Shown piece after piece: positions 39,832-48,982 of a DNA stretch of 64,000 nucleotides. This DNA is from Larkinella terrae (GTDB lineage: Bacteria; Bacteroidota; Bacteroidia; Cytophagales; Spirosomataceae). Numbering within the stretch: position 1 is the first letter of the stretch; every line of letters begins with the position of its first letter. The notes below the pieces were generated by a model. It was not told where the DNA came from and did no database searches. It worked only from the letters and a program-made list of their open reading frames with translations. The DNA is taken from positions 425,814 to 489,813 of the forward strand of contig NZ_WJXZ01000001.1 of the NCBI RefSeq assembly GCF_009668025.1. The letters are read 5' to 3'. The position numbers and the translations under genes are program-made.

Positions 39832-42714
39832 TCACGGTTCCTGAGCTACCTGAAGCCGCACCGGACCTAACAGACCCGACTTTTCCAGTTTCCAGTCGGG
39901 CCGGACCGTCACATTTGTCCGGGTCAGTTGTTGTTCTTTGGATTTGTCGCGGTCGCCGATGAGTCGGTTTCGCCAGCTATTGATCACCTCGATTTCCAAC
40001 TGATTCCCCTGAGCTTTCACCGCATTGCCCAGCGCGACCCGGAATGGCGGGGCCCAGACGATGCCGAGGTCGTTCCCGTTCAGCCGAACCCGGGCCACGC
40101 CCACGTCCTGAATCGCGCCCAAGTCCAGGTACAGGGGCTGGCTCCCATTGGCGGGGAGGTCAAACGTTTTCCGGTAAGTAGCTTTGCCCGAATAAAAATG
40201 AATTCCCGCTTCGGGCCGGTCCGTCCAGCTGATCAGCGTATCAAACGTGACGGCTGCCGAACGTCCTGCCATTAGTTTCGGACTGACCCAGGCGGAGTCA
40301 AATTCCACCTGCCAGGCACCTGTCAGCGTTTGTACGGGCCGGTAAACCGGTGAATTCTGAGTCGCCGTGCCCTGTTGCGTCGGCGGTATGGTTTTCCGAA
40401 ACACGACGAACACGGAGCCATACGGGTCGAGAGTCAGCGGCACGGTGGTTTGATCCTTCGTTTGCTGGAAAGCGGCTGCCGGTTTTACTTCACCCGTAAC
40501 GGGATTCCAAAGTTCGGGCTGGCGTCCTGCGGTGCGGAACGTCGCCCTGAATTGAGCCGCGTTGGGGTTCTGGTTACTGATAAAATAGATATCGTTCCCG
40601 TTCAGCGTTTTATGAAAATAATCAACCGAATCACGGCTGAACAGCGCGTCCGGTTTCACCCCATCGGCCAGTAATACCTCGCGGGCGGTTTTGCCCCAGA
40701 TGATGCGGCCGGTACCGGTTTTATGCTCCCCGGATGCCGTCGCGGCCTGCCCCCAAAGACCGTCCGCAATCGCCTTCCGTTCCGATTCACTCGCCGGATA
40801 ACCGACCAGACTGGCGGTCGAAACCGGCTTGGGACCAATCACCGTGCCGCCCGCTTTCACGAGTTCGGCCACTTTTCGCAGGGCTTTCAGCGATAAGATC
40901 CGATGATCGGGCAGTACCAAAACCCGGTAAGACAATCCGTGGGGCAGCGCGATCCGGCCATTTTTCACGCTCAGACTCAGTAACCGGTCTTCATTGATGA
41001 CGTCATAGTCGAAATCGGGTAAGGCGTGGGCGGGGTCGTCGGCCTTCTGCCGGGCGATATTCGGAACGTGATCGCCGTAGTAATACAAAACATCCGACAC
41101 GGATTGGCCCTGCTGCAGAATGTACTGGCAGCGCGTCAGGTACTGAATAAAGCCGCCGGAAAGATCCCACCAGGTAACGTTAGGATTGAAATGCGTACCG
41201 GCAAAATACTCCTGGCCGGGCAAGCCCATTTCTTTCGGGGAGCAGGTGAAGGTATGCAGGTAAACCAGATTCAGACCCGCGCAAAATTCGTGATCGGCGC
41301 TGGACTTCATCGCCGACCAGATGACATCGTTCCAGTGGGGGCCGATGGTTGTAAAGGATTCGGCACCCACCAGCGGTTTGTTATAAATATGGGCCGCACT
41401 GGCCGCCTGTTTGACAAAAAACCGGTTGACCGGCGTGGGCCGGTGGGGTGAGGGCGACCAGAATTCGCTCATCATGATCTCACTGTACCCGTAATTCTTG
41501 AGTCCGTCGAACGGTCCGGCGTGCGGCCCCGCCGATTCGGGTTGCAAACCGATGCCATACGGCCGCGATCGCCGGGCAAAAACCGCATAGTGGTTTTCGG
41601 CTACGCAGTCGCTGATCGTTTTACGCAGATCCGCCAAAAACCGGTTACTCATTTCGCGGTCTCCGATAATTTTTCCGGCCACCACTGGCAGAAACGGAAC
41701 GATGTCATACCCGCGTCGTTTCCGGAACTCCTGGGCAAACTGCTCGGTCCAGTTGCAGCCCCCCGCTTCCCAGCTATCGGTTTGCAGGTATTTCAGGGTC
41801 TTGCCCGCCAGCGGGCCGATCAGCTTCAACATCGGCTCGACGTGCGTATCCCAGTACCGGTTGAAGGTTCGGGCGTTGAGCGGATCGAGCACGGCGCCCT
41901 GCCATTTTCCGCTGGACGTCGAAACCTCAGCCCCGGTGGGTGTGTAGCCAAACCGCATAATGGTCCATTCACCGGCGGGAACCTGCCAGTCGAGCCTGCC
42001 CTGCGGACTCAATTTAGCGGTCAGATTCTGAACGGTTTTCGGTGAAGCGTCCGCTTCGCCGGGCGTTGCGGTCGTATCGGTGAGCAGGAAGCGCGTATCG
42101 GGTGCGGAGCCGCCTAACTCAATCGTACCGGCTTTGGCCGCCAGATTTTTGATGGGCGGATGCGTGTGAGCGGGCTTGGGAAACGCCAGCACGGCCACCT
42201 CGCGGTAGTAGTCGTCCTTCGTCGCCGGTTGCGGCAATTCCTGCTGGAAGTGCATTGGCCCTTTTACGGTTATTTCCGACCAGGTCAGTTTCTTGGCGGC
42301 TTCGGCGGGGGTAATATCCGGACCGCCCAGATTCCAGCCACTTTGGATGCTCATGCTGAGCACCAGACCGAGTCGGTCGGCTTCCCGAACGGCATGGAGG
42401 TATAATTCGCGCCAGGCCGGGGAGCTAAACAACGGTCCTTCGGGAACCTGGCTATTGCCCCGCTGTTCGGCACCGCCCGCGTCGAAAATACAGGCCCCGC
42501 TGAACCCTTTGGCTTTCATCGCTTCCAGATCGCGGGTAATGGCGGCTTTGGTCACGTTACCGTTCAGCCACCACCACCAGCAGCGAATGCCGTAGGTAGC
42601 GGGAGGAGCCGCAAATGTCGTTTCGGAAAGGTTTCGGGGAGAAGGGGCCGGTTGGGCCACCAATGTCGATTGGAACCAGATCAGGAGAACCCAGGAAGCG
42701 AGTAATTTTCCCAT
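39832..42714 (-). CDS. GH106-like alpha-L-rhamnosidase, secreted
   Basis: 960 residues with a signal peptide (cut after V-A-Q). The N-terminal catalytic part has the GH106 opening 'R-C-W-W-W-W-L-N-G-N-V-T', the 'L-E-A-M-K-A-K-G-F-S-G-A' segment and 'S-M-S-I-Q-S-G-W-N-L-G-G-P'; the C-terminal region includes a sugar-binding (GH2-like) domain ('A-R-V-R-L-N-G-N-D-L-G-I-V-W-A-P-P-F'). GH106 enzymes remove alpha-L-rhamnose from plant polysaccharides. There is no SusC/SusD pair or regulator beside it, so it appears stand-alone, though the AraC gene is close by. The substrate is inferred from family only. Confidence 0.82.
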   Translation of the reverse strand: MGKLLASWVLLIWFQSTLVAQPAPSPRNLSETTFAAPPATYGIRCWWWWLNGNVTKAAITRDLEAMKAKGFSGACIFDAGGAEQRGNSQVPEGPLFSSPAWRELYLHAVREADRLGLVLSMSIQSGWNLGGPDITPAEAAKKLTWSEITVKGPMHFQQELPQPATKDDYYREVAVLAFPKPAHTHPPIKNLAAKAGTIELGGSAPDTRFLLTDTTATPGEADASPKTVQNLTAKLSPQGRLDWQVPAGEWTIMRFGYTPTGAEVSTSSGKWQGAVLDPLNARTFNRYWDTHVEPMLKLIGPLAGKTLKYLQTDSWEAGGCNWTEQFAQEFRKRRGYDIVPFLPVVAGKIIGDREMSNRFLADLRKTISDCVAENHYAVFARRSRPYGIGLQPESAGPHAGPFDGLKNYGYSEIMMSEFWSPSPHRPTPVNRFFVKQAASAAHIYNKPLVGAESFTTIGPHWNDVIWSAMKSSADHEFCAGLNLVYLHTFTCSPKEMGLPGQEYFAGTHFNPNVTWWDLSGGFIQYLTRCQYILQQGQSVSDVLYYYGDHVPNIARQKADDPAHALPDFDYDVINEDRLLSLSVKNGRIALPHGLSYRVLVLPDHRILSLKALRKVAELVKAGGTVIGPKPVSTASLVGYPASESERKAIADGLWGQAATASGEHKTGTGRIIWGKTAREVLLADGVKPDALFSRDSVDYFHKTLNGNDIYFISNQNPNAAQFRATFRTAGRQPELWNPVTGEVKPAAAFQQTKDQTTVPLTLDPYGSVFVVFRKTIPPTQQGTATQNSPVYRPVQTLTGAWQVEFDSAWVSPKLMAGRSAAVTFDTLISWTDRPEAGIHFYSGKATYRKTFDLPANGSQPLYLDLGAIQDVGVARVRLNGNDLGIVWAPPFRVALGNAVKAQGNQLEIEVINSWRNRLIGDRDKSKEQQLTRTNVTVRPDWKLEKSGLLGPVRLQVAQEP

Positions 42715-42748
42715 AGAAAAAGTATGCGACGGTCAAAAAAAAGGTTCG

Positions 42749-44422
42749 TTACCGTTCAACAGGTAAGTAGATCACAAACGTGCTACCCTGATTCGGTTCG
42801 CTGCGTACTGTGAGATAACCCTGGTGATTGTCCGCAACTTTTTTACAGATCGCCAGGCCCATTCCCGTGCCCTCGTACTGACTGTGCCCGTGTAAACGCT
42901 GGAATAACCGGAAAATGCGATCTTCAAATTTCTGTTCAAAACCAATCCCGTTGTCCGCAACCGAGATAGAAACGTAAGAAGATGAGCCAGTTCGGGGCAC
43001 AAAAGCGGGCAGTTCCCCGGCAGTTAGTACCGAACCCGCCACCTGGATCACCGGTTGTTGGCCGGATTTGGAAAATTTCAGGGCATTCGACAGCAGGTTC
43101 TGAAAGAGCTGCCGTAATTGCAATGGATCGCCCTGAATCGCAGGCAGTTCGGCGGCAACGATCGTGGCCTTTTTCTCCTGAATGCTGGTTTCAAGATCAA
43201 TGAGGATTTCCGAAAGCAACTGGTTCAGGTTCAGTAATTCAAAAGGCTGTTGCTTGGTTGTCAACCGGGAGTACGAGAGCAGATCCTTGACCAGTACTTT
43301 CATCCGGTTGGCAGCCGTCTGCATCCGATTGATCAAATCCGTACCGGTATGGTCCAGTTGAGGGGCGTACTGGTTGACAAGAATTTCACCGAACGCCTGG
43401 ATCTTCCGCAGGGGCTCCTGCAAGTCGTGCGATGCGACGTAGGCAAACTGGCTTAACTCCGCATTGCTGCGGTTCAATTCACTAACCGTCGCCTGGAGGT
43501 CGCGCTCCGACTGTTCCAGCTTTGTTTTGGCCTGCGCCAGTTCTTCCTTTTCCTGGATCGTTTGCCCCACAATTTTCTGGGCATGAATATTCACGACAAA
43601 ACCGGACCAGGCGGTTACTTTTACCGGTTCGTTTTTGACCGGTACGGCCGAAAACAGGTGCCATTCGTAAGCCTGTTTGGTCTGTTCTTTCAGCCGACAT
43701 TCGTAGAGGAACGGAAGGCTGTTATCGGCCTTTCGGACCCATTCCTTCCAGAAATCCGTAAAATCGTCGGGATGCATGACCTTCGCCCATCTGGTCTGGT
43801 TCAGGGACTGAATGGAAAATCCCGTGAAATCGGTCACCCAGGCGTTGGCGTACAGGAGCTGACCCGCCTGATTGGCGGTAAAAATCATCAGCGGCAGCGA
43901 ATCGGTTACGCGTTTATAATGCTGCTCACTGTCGTGCAGTCGCCCGGCCAGTTCCTGCAACTGATCGTTTTTCCGCTTGATTTCATCATAGGTTGATAAC
44001 GGCTGATCGACCACGAATTGCGACCGCCAGTTCGCAAACCGGTCCGTGCTGATTTTACGGGAACTGGGCAAACCGCAGTACAACGTAATCCGGCTGCCGA
44101 CGTCGGTCGTGGCAATTTCCAGTTTCTCGACCAGCCGCTGAGCGTATAACAAACCCTGGTTGAGCGGATTGGCCACCGGCAGATGCTCATCTTCCACCGT
44201 GACCACCAGGTACTGTTTTTTCGGAGAAATTAACGCACTGAGCGTGAGTTGCGGCCGGGTCCCCAACTCAATGGCATACCGGGCCACTTCCGACACCGCC
44301 GTGGCAAATGTCGTTTGGGCCGCTAAGGACAAACCCGCCAGTTCTGCCAGTTTCATGGTCCGTTTATGGGCCAGAATCAGGTCCATCTCGTTGTCGAGTG
44401 ATACTTTAGCAAGGTCCTCCAT
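42749..44422 (-). CDS. Histidine kinase with N-terminal anti-sigma-type ATPase domain
   Basis: 557 residues, no membrane segment. An N-terminal GHKL-type domain (about 1-130) is followed by a PAS domain (about 165-290), a coiled coil (290-330), the dimerisation/phosphoacceptor box 'F-A-Y-V-A-S-H-D-L-Q-E-P-L-R-K-I' (about 330-345) and the ATPase domain with N box 'N-L-L-S-N-A-L-K-F-S', G1 'D-N-G-I-G-F-E' and G2 'G-T-G-M-G-L-A-I'. It is the last gene of the stressosome operon and is probably the output kinase. The extra N-terminal ATPase resembles RsbT/RsbW and is unusual. No response regulator is in the operon. Confidence 0.85.
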   Translation of the reverse strand: MEDLAKVSLDNEMDLILAHKRTMKLAELAGLSLAAQTTFATAVSEVARYAIELGTRPQLTLSALISPKKQYLVVTVEDEHLPVANPLNQGLLYAQRLVEKLEIATTDVGSRITLYCGLPSSRKISTDRFANWRSQFVVDQPLSTYDEIKRKNDQLQELAGRLHDSEQHYKRVTDSLPLMIFTANQAGQLLYANAWVTDFTGFSIQSLNQTRWAKVMHPDDFTDFWKEWVRKADNSLPFLYECRLKEQTKQAYEWHLFSAVPVKNEPVKVTAWSGFVVNIHAQKIVGQTIQEKEELAQAKTKLEQSERDLQATVSELNRSNAELSQFAYVASHDLQEPLRKIQAFGEILVNQYAPQLDHTGTDLINRMQTAANRMKVLVKDLLSYSRLTTKQQPFELLNLNQLLSEILIDLETSIQEKKATIVAAELPAIQGDPLQLRQLFQNLLSNALKFSKSGQQPVIQVAGSVLTAGELPAFVPRTGSSSYVSISVADNGIGFEQKFEDRIFRLFQRLHGHSQYEGTGMGLAICKKVADNHQGYLTVRSEPNQGSTFVIYLPVER

Positions 44423-44427
44423 TGATT

Positions 44428-45438
44428 TTATAAACGCCCGATAAATAAAGAGATGTCATCCGTTTGCCGGTTATAATCTTTATACAAGGCAGCGGCCAAA
44501 ATTGTTAGATCATACCGTTGGATGGATGGATATTTAGAATGATCCCAGCGGGACTGCACTCCATCCGAACACATGACCAGCAGTTGCCCCCGCTCGACGG
44601 ATAACGTGTGGTTGTTCATCGTACCGGGCACGTTCATGCCAATAATCCCGTTGTAAGACAGGATGTTTTTTGTGGTCATTGGACCGATGAGCCGGGTCGA
44701 GATGTTGCCCACGCCACACCAGCTCCATTGCTGACTCGCTACCTCATAAACCGCTACGGACCCAACCAGCCCCCGGGTTTTGTTGACCGACTGGTGGATA
44801 AACCGGATGATATCGACGGGCCGGTGGTGCGGACAGGTGCGAAAGGCCTTAATCGCTTCCTGAACCGCGCGGTGAGCCTCGGGGCCGTGGCCCAGCCCGT
44901 CGCCCAGCAACAGTTTGATGTAGTCCGGGGTCCGCTTGACGTAACAGCCGTCTCCGCAGAACGTTTCACCCGATTTGGGTACCAGCAGGGAGCGAAATTC
45001 GATACCGCCAGCCGGTTGCAGGTCACTCGCGGGGTTTTCAAAGACCCGGGCCAGGAGGATAGTTCCCCAACCTTTGATGGAGTACAGCTGGAACTGGTCG
45101 GCCAACCGTTTGATGGACCCCAGACCGGTTCCCATCGTGCCGGTCGTCGACATGCCATCCTGCATCATTCGGGCCGGATCGGCAATGCCCGGCCCGCTGT
45201 CGATGCTGATCAATTCCAGCCCGGCGCTACTGGCGGTTTTAAAGTGCCGGACCAGCATCTCACCCCCTCCGCCGTGTTTGACCAGATTTGAGGTCATTTC
45301 GGCAACAATCAGATCAATCTCACTTAAACGTTGGGGACGAAATCCCACCTGACTGGCAATTTGGCTGATTCCTTTTTTGGTGAGTGCCAGATAACTCCGA
45401 TCGGTAGCCTGAAATCGCACATGCGGGGAGTTATCCAT
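44428..45438 (-). CDS. RsbT-type ATPase fused to SpoIIE/RsbX-type phosphatase
   Basis: 336 residues. Residues 1-130 are a GHKL anti-sigma-type ATPase ('L-I-V-A-E-M-T-S-N-L-V-K-H-G-G-G-G-E' N box, 'I-D-S-G-P-G-I' and 'G-T-G-L-G-S-I-K-R'). Residues 150-336 are a PP2C-like serine phosphatase of RsbX type, with 'L-L-G-D-G-L-G-H-G-P-E-A' and 'V-M-C-S-D-G-V-Q-S-R-W'. In Bacillus the separate RsbX removes phosphate from stressosome RsbR/RsbS; the fusion would couple kinase-like binding and reset. It overlaps the RsbT gene by 8 bases and follows it in the operon. Confidence 0.85.
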   Translation of the reverse strand: MDNSPHVRFQATDRSYLALTKKGISQIASQVGFRPQRLSEIDLIVAEMTSNLVKHGGGGEMLVRHFKTASSAGLELISIDSGPGIADPARMMQDGMSTTGTMGTGLGSIKRLADQFQLYSIKGWGTILLARVFENPASDLQPAGGIEFRSLLVPKSGETFCGDGCYVKRTPDYIKLLLGDGLGHGPEAHRAVQEAIKAFRTCPHHRPVDIIRFIHQSVNKTRGLVGSVAVYEVASQQWSWCGVGNISTRLIGPMTTKNILSYNGIIGMNVPGTMNNHTLSVERGQLLVMCSDGVQSRWDHSKYPSIQRYDLTILAAALYKDYNRQTDDISLFIGRL

Positions 45439-45838
45439 TTTTCCATTTTAAAATCATGACGGTGGTCCCCTGACCAACGGTACTTTTGAGGTCAAATTCA
45501 TTGACCAACCGCTTCGCACCCGGCAGTCCCAGACCCAGGCTTTTGCCGGTGGAATAGCCGTCCTGCATCGCCAGATCGAGGTTTGCAATACCCGGTCCCT
45601 TGTCCGCAAAGGTGAGCCGAACACCGGATTCGCGCCCCTTACTGACGATTTCAATCAGCACTTCGCCCCCACCGGCGTAGCGAAACATGTTACGAACCAG
45701 TTCGCTGGCTGCGGTGATGAGCTTCGTCTGATTGACGATTCCCATGCCGATTTTAACTGCTGCTTCTTTAACGCGGTTTCGAAACGGAACCAGGTCCTGT
45801 TCCCGCGTAATGGACATGGAGTCCTTACTCAATGTCAT
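45431..45838 (-). CDS. rsbT: RsbT-like switch kinase
   Basis: 135 residues from the ATG at 45,838, which overlaps the RsbS stop by 14 bases; the ATG at 45,817 is also possible. A GHKL serine kinase with N box 'A-S-E-L-V-R-N50-M-F-R-Y-A-G-G-G-E', G1 'D-K-G-P-G-I' and G2 'S-L-G-L-G-L-P-G-A-K-R'. In the Bacillus stressosome RsbT is held by RsbR/RsbS and, on stress, phosphorylates them, then leaves to activate downstream RsbU. Translational coupling with RsbS fits the conserved S-T pair. Confidence 0.9.
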   Translation of the reverse strand: MTLSKDSMSITREQDLVPFRNRVKEAAVKIGMGIVNQTKLITAASELVRNMFRYAGGGEVLIEIVSKGRESGVRLTFADKGPGIANLDLAMQDGYSTGKSLGLGLPGAKRLVNEFDLKSTVGQGTTVMILKWKNG

Positions 45839-46223
45839 CAGCATCGTCGTCGGCCATTTCGTAGTCCAGATCAAGCTTGGTTTGCAACAGGGCCATTCCT
45901 CGTTCAACGTCGAGGGCCGTATGCACGCCTTTTAATGATAAACCAAGCTCGATCAGCGTAATGGCGACGGCTGGCTGCATACCGACAACAACGGTTTCGG
46001 CATCCAGCACACGGGTCATACTAGCGATGTTACCCAGAATCCGACCCATAAATGAGTCGACGATTGATACGGCCGAGATGTCGATGAGGACACCCCGGGC
46101 GCCGGTTTGGTGGACCTTCTGGACCAGATCAGCTTCCAGGTTCAGGGCCAGACGGTCGTAGAGATCAATTTGAATGGTGACCAGTAAAAATGGTCCCATC
46201 CGAAGGATAGGTATTTTATCCAT
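45825..46223 (-). CDS. rsbS: RsbS-like stressosome STAS protein
   Basis: 132 residues, one STAS domain. The phosphoacceptor segment 'D-I-S-A-V-S-I-V-D-S57-F-M-G-R' matches that around Ser59 of B. subtilis RsbS. RsbS is the scaffold of the stressosome core, binding RsbT until phosphorylated. It lies 6 bases from the RsbR-like gene and overlaps RsbT. The acidic tail (D-D-D-A-D-D-I-E) is longer than usual. Confidence 0.9.
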   Translation of the reverse strand: MDKIPILRMGPFLLVTIQIDLYDRLALNLEADLVQKVHQTGARGVLIDISAVSIVDSFMGRILGNIASMTRVLDAETVVVGMQPAVAITLIELGLSLKGVHTALDVERGMALLQTKLDLDYEMADDDADDIE

Positions 46224-46229
46224 ATTTCA

Positions 46230-47093
46230 TTAAAAAGTCTTCTTCTCGACCTCCAACCGCCTGACAACCATGCGGTTCATGGCAAACGCGTGTTTAAGCG
46301 CACTGGCTAATGAAGCCTTGGTAACGATGTTCGACAAATCGATTCCCAGGTGAACAACGGTCTGGGCAATTTCGGGGCGAATACCGCTAATGATGCATTC
46401 GGCTCCCATTAACCGGGTGGCGCTGACGGTTTTGATCAGGTGCTGGGCGACCAGCGAATCGACGGCAGGAACCCCGGAAATATCCAGAATGGCGATGCTG
46501 CTGCCGGTATCCACAATTTTCTGAAGCAGGCTTTCCATCACGACCTGCGTCCGCGAACTATCGAGCGTCCCGATGATGGGCAGGGCCAGAATGCCTTCCC
46601 AGATTTGAATCACCGGAGTCGATATGTCGCTGATTTCCTCGGTTTGCCGCAGAATGACCTCCTCACGGCCCTTGATAAACGTTTCAAACGTGACCACCCC
46701 TAAACTGTCGAGCAGCCGGTTTATTTTCAGAACGGCCGTCAACAGCTCACCGGTATCTTTTATTTCCTGCTGGAGCAGTTCCAGAATAGCTTCTTTCAGG
46801 CTGAAAATGTACAAACCGGTTTCGCGGGGCGTAAAACCCTGCTGAGCGCGGGCAAGGGAAATACCGGAAAGGATCTCAAAAACCTCGTCGAATTGATTGG
46901 ATTCGACCTGATCAATGTTCTCCTCCGTTATATTTTTAGTCAGTGCCCCGATTAAATCTTCGGATTGCCCCCGCAGCTCATCGTTCGTCATTAAATCGTC
47001 CCGAAGGTTCTCACTGGCTAATTGTTTCTGAATCCATAAATCAAGCAGCCGTGCTTTGTTTGATTTGAGAAGTTGGGAGACACTACTGGCCAT
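46230..47093 (-). CDS. rsbR: RsbR-like stressosome sensor protein
   Basis: 287 residues: an N-terminal helical RsbRD-type sensor domain (about 1-150; not a globin, no proximal haem His motif seen) and a C-terminal STAS domain (160-275). Candidate phosphosites are T176 in 'L-P-I-I-G-T-L' (aligns with T171 of B. subtilis RsbR) and S213 in 'G-V-P-A-V-D-S-L-V-A' (the T205 position). It is the first gene of the minus-strand rsb operon. The signal sensed is unknown. Confidence 0.88.
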   Translation of the reverse strand: MASSVSQLLKSNKARLLDLWIQKQLASENLRDDLMTNDELRGQSEDLIGALTKNITEENIDQVESNQFDEVFEILSGISLARAQQGFTPRETGLYIFSLKEAILELLQQEIKDTGELLTAVLKINRLLDSLGVVTFETFIKGREEVILRQTEEISDISTPVIQIWEGILALPIIGTLDSSRTQVVMESLLQKIVDTGSSIAILDISGVPAVDSLVAQHLIKTVSATRLMGAECIISGIRPEIAQTVVHLGIDLSNIVTKASLASALKHAFAMNRMVVRRLEVEKKTF

Positions 47094-47461
47094 GAACGCT
47101 AAATTTGAAGGTGAAATTTGTCAGGTACAATATTAACAGAATATTTTAATATGCTTCTTATGTTACCAAAGTAGGCTACTCTGAAAACCGGACTCGCCGG
47201 CCCGGCCTCTGCAACCGGAATCCTCGAAAACCCATCCGCAAAGGCAAATCCCTGACGGAAACGAAGCAAAATTCAGCGTCCATACGTTGCGGTTTAACCG
47301 GCATTTCCGATCAAATTTCTGCCATACTCTTTTCAAACTTTAATGTTATGTTAATTCTTCCGGCACCGACTTCTTCGAGCCTTTATCTACAGGTAATCCC
47401 CGAGTAACAGGCAAGCGGGTTCTTTGTGATTCAATAACCTATTTCACTTAGCATCTGATTC
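47094..47461. other. 368-base divergent intergenic region
   Basis: Between the rsbR start and the PhoX-like gene. It holds the inverted repeat ATATTAA (47,130-47,136) and TTAATAT (47,146-47,152) near the rsb start, with the near-consensus -7 TAATATTG (minus, 47,128-47,135). For the plus gene only a weak GTTCTTTG is seen at about 47,418. No gene-length frame or RNA motif. Confidence 0.5.
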
Positions 47462-48925
47462 ATGAAAATTTCTCCACGCTGGTTTTCCACCAAAGCTTCG
47501 GCGCTGGTGGCATTGGCCCTGTACGGCTGCACCCTCCAGGATCACGTTCAACAGCCTTCGGAGGTTGCCCTCAAAAGTCACTCGGTAACCCCGACATTGG
47601 TTAAAAAACTGCCCGGTTTTGAAAATCTGGACGTGTTTGCCCTGCTCAGTTCGGATGACAAACTGGACCAGTCACCGAATTACGTCTTTGGCGGATCGGC
47701 CGACGGTGCCGGTTTGCTCAAAAATAACGACAATACCTTCACCTTTCTGGTCAACAACGAAGACAATTTTGCCGTGTCCCGGCTGACGTTCGACAAAACC
47801 TTCAAACCGGTTAAAGGGGAATACCTGCTCAATTCAGACGGGGCGCAGTGGCGGCTTTGTTCGGCCACCATGGCCACCCCCGAGGAACACGGTTTTGGTC
47901 CTTTGTTTCTGACCTGCGGTGAAAGTGGCGAAGAATCCCGTATCCACGCCCTGAATCCGTACGGTGATCCGGCTTCGGCGGGCGTTACCAAAGAAAAACC
48001 GGCTCTGGGTCGTCAGAGCGCCGAGAATGCCGTGCCGCTGCCCAAAACCGCCTTCCCGGGCAAAACCGTCATCATCATTGGCGACGATGACAGCGCTGTT
48101 TACGGCGGTCAGATTCTGGTGTACATTAGCAACACGGTGGGCGATCTCGACAACGGCAGCTATTACATCATGCGCCGGAAAGACCTGAACCAGAAGGAGA
48201 TGAACATGAAAGTCGGTGAATTTCACGACGTAGAGTTCATCAAAATCGAGAATCAGGCGACCTTGACGGGGTTGCAGATCAACCAGAAAGTTGACGAACT
48301 GAAAGCCATCCGTTTTGGCCGGGTTGAAGACGTCGACTACCGGAAAGGCAGTGCAGCGAATGGCCGGGAAGTTTATTTTACCGTAACGGGACAAAACAAT
48401 ACCGGAGTCAACGCCGATTATTCCCGTTCGAAATACGGCCGTATTTACCGCCTGAAACTGGATGCCAGCGATCCGACCAAGGGTAAACTCGAAGTCGTGA
48501 TCGACGGCGACGACCGCAACGGAATGGCCAAAACCTTTCAGGACCCGGACAACATTCTGGTTACTGAAAACTACGCTTACATTCAGGAAGACCCCAACGG
48601 ATACGGTGACGAAACGCACGACGCCTACGTCTACCAGTATAACCTGAATACCGGCGCGCTGAAAGCGGTTTTCGAGCTTGATCACCGCCGGAATCAGCCC
48701 GATGCCGCCAAATACAACGTGGGTGGCGTGTCGAAATTCGGCGATTGGGAAAGCAGCGGAATCATCGACATTTCCGACATCATCGGCGTTCCCAACACCT
48801 TTGTTTTCGGGGTTCAGGCGCACACCTGGACGGACGACAAATACAAAGGCGTCGATGGTGGTTCGAAACGGACCAGCGAGAAGCAGGCCAGCCAACTGGT
48901 TATCGTGAAAGGTCTTCCCCGTTAA
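47462..48925 (+). CDS. PhoX/DUF839-like secreted protein, lipoprotein
   Basis: 487 residues with lipobox 'L-A-L-Y-G-C23'. The body has the DUF839/PhoX pattern 'N-E-D-N-F-A-V-S-R-L-T-F-D', 'W-R-L-C-S-A-T-M-A-T-P-E-E-H-G-F-G-P' and 'T-C-G-E-S-G-E-E-S-R'. PhoX enzymes are calcium/iron alkaline phosphatases; the conservation of the metal-binding residues needs an alignment, so phosphatase activity is only likely. It is followed by a strong terminator, and the peroxidase fusion gene begins right after it. Confidence 0.7.
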   Translation: MKISPRWFSTKASALVALALYGCTLQDHVQQPSEVALKSHSVTPTLVKKLPGFENLDVFALLSSDDKLDQSPNYVFGGSADGAGLLKNNDNTFTFLVNNEDNFAVSRLTFDKTFKPVKGEYLLNSDGAQWRLCSATMATPEEHGFGPLFLTCGESGEESRIHALNPYGDPASAGVTKEKPALGRQSAENAVPLPKTAFPGKTVIIIGDDDSAVYGGQILVYISNTVGDLDNGSYYIMRRKDLNQKEMNMKVGEFHDVEFIKIENQATLTGLQINQKVDELKAIRFGRVEDVDYRKGSAANGREVYFTVTGQNNTGVNADYSRSKYGRIYRLKLDASDPTKGKLEVVIDGDDRNGMAKTFQDPDNILVTENYAYIQEDPNGYGDETHDAYVYQYNLNTGALKAVFELDHRRNQPDAAKYNVGGVSKFGDWESSGIIDISDIIGVPNTFVFGVQAHTWTDDKYKGVDGGSKRTSEKQASQLVIVKGLPR

Positions 48926-48947
48926 TTTTTTCAACTCTACTCAGTCG

Positions 48948-48979
48948 ATTCCTGCCGAAGTCTTTCGGCAGGAATTTTT
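48948..48979 (+). terminator. Rho-independent terminator abutting the next start codon
   Basis: ATTCCTGCCGAA (48,948-48,959) pairs with TTCGGCAGGAAT (48,964-48,975) around GTCT, followed by TTTT. It ends the PhoX-like transcript and lies only 3 bases before the ATG at 48,983 of the next gene, so read-through RNA would fold at the ribosome-binding region. Confidence 0.9.
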
Positions 48980-48982
48980 CAT

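Noticed and set aside
47834-48934. 366-residue open frame on the minus strand
   Set aside because: Antisense to the PhoX-like gene, which has signal peptide and family motifs; no motifs of its own.
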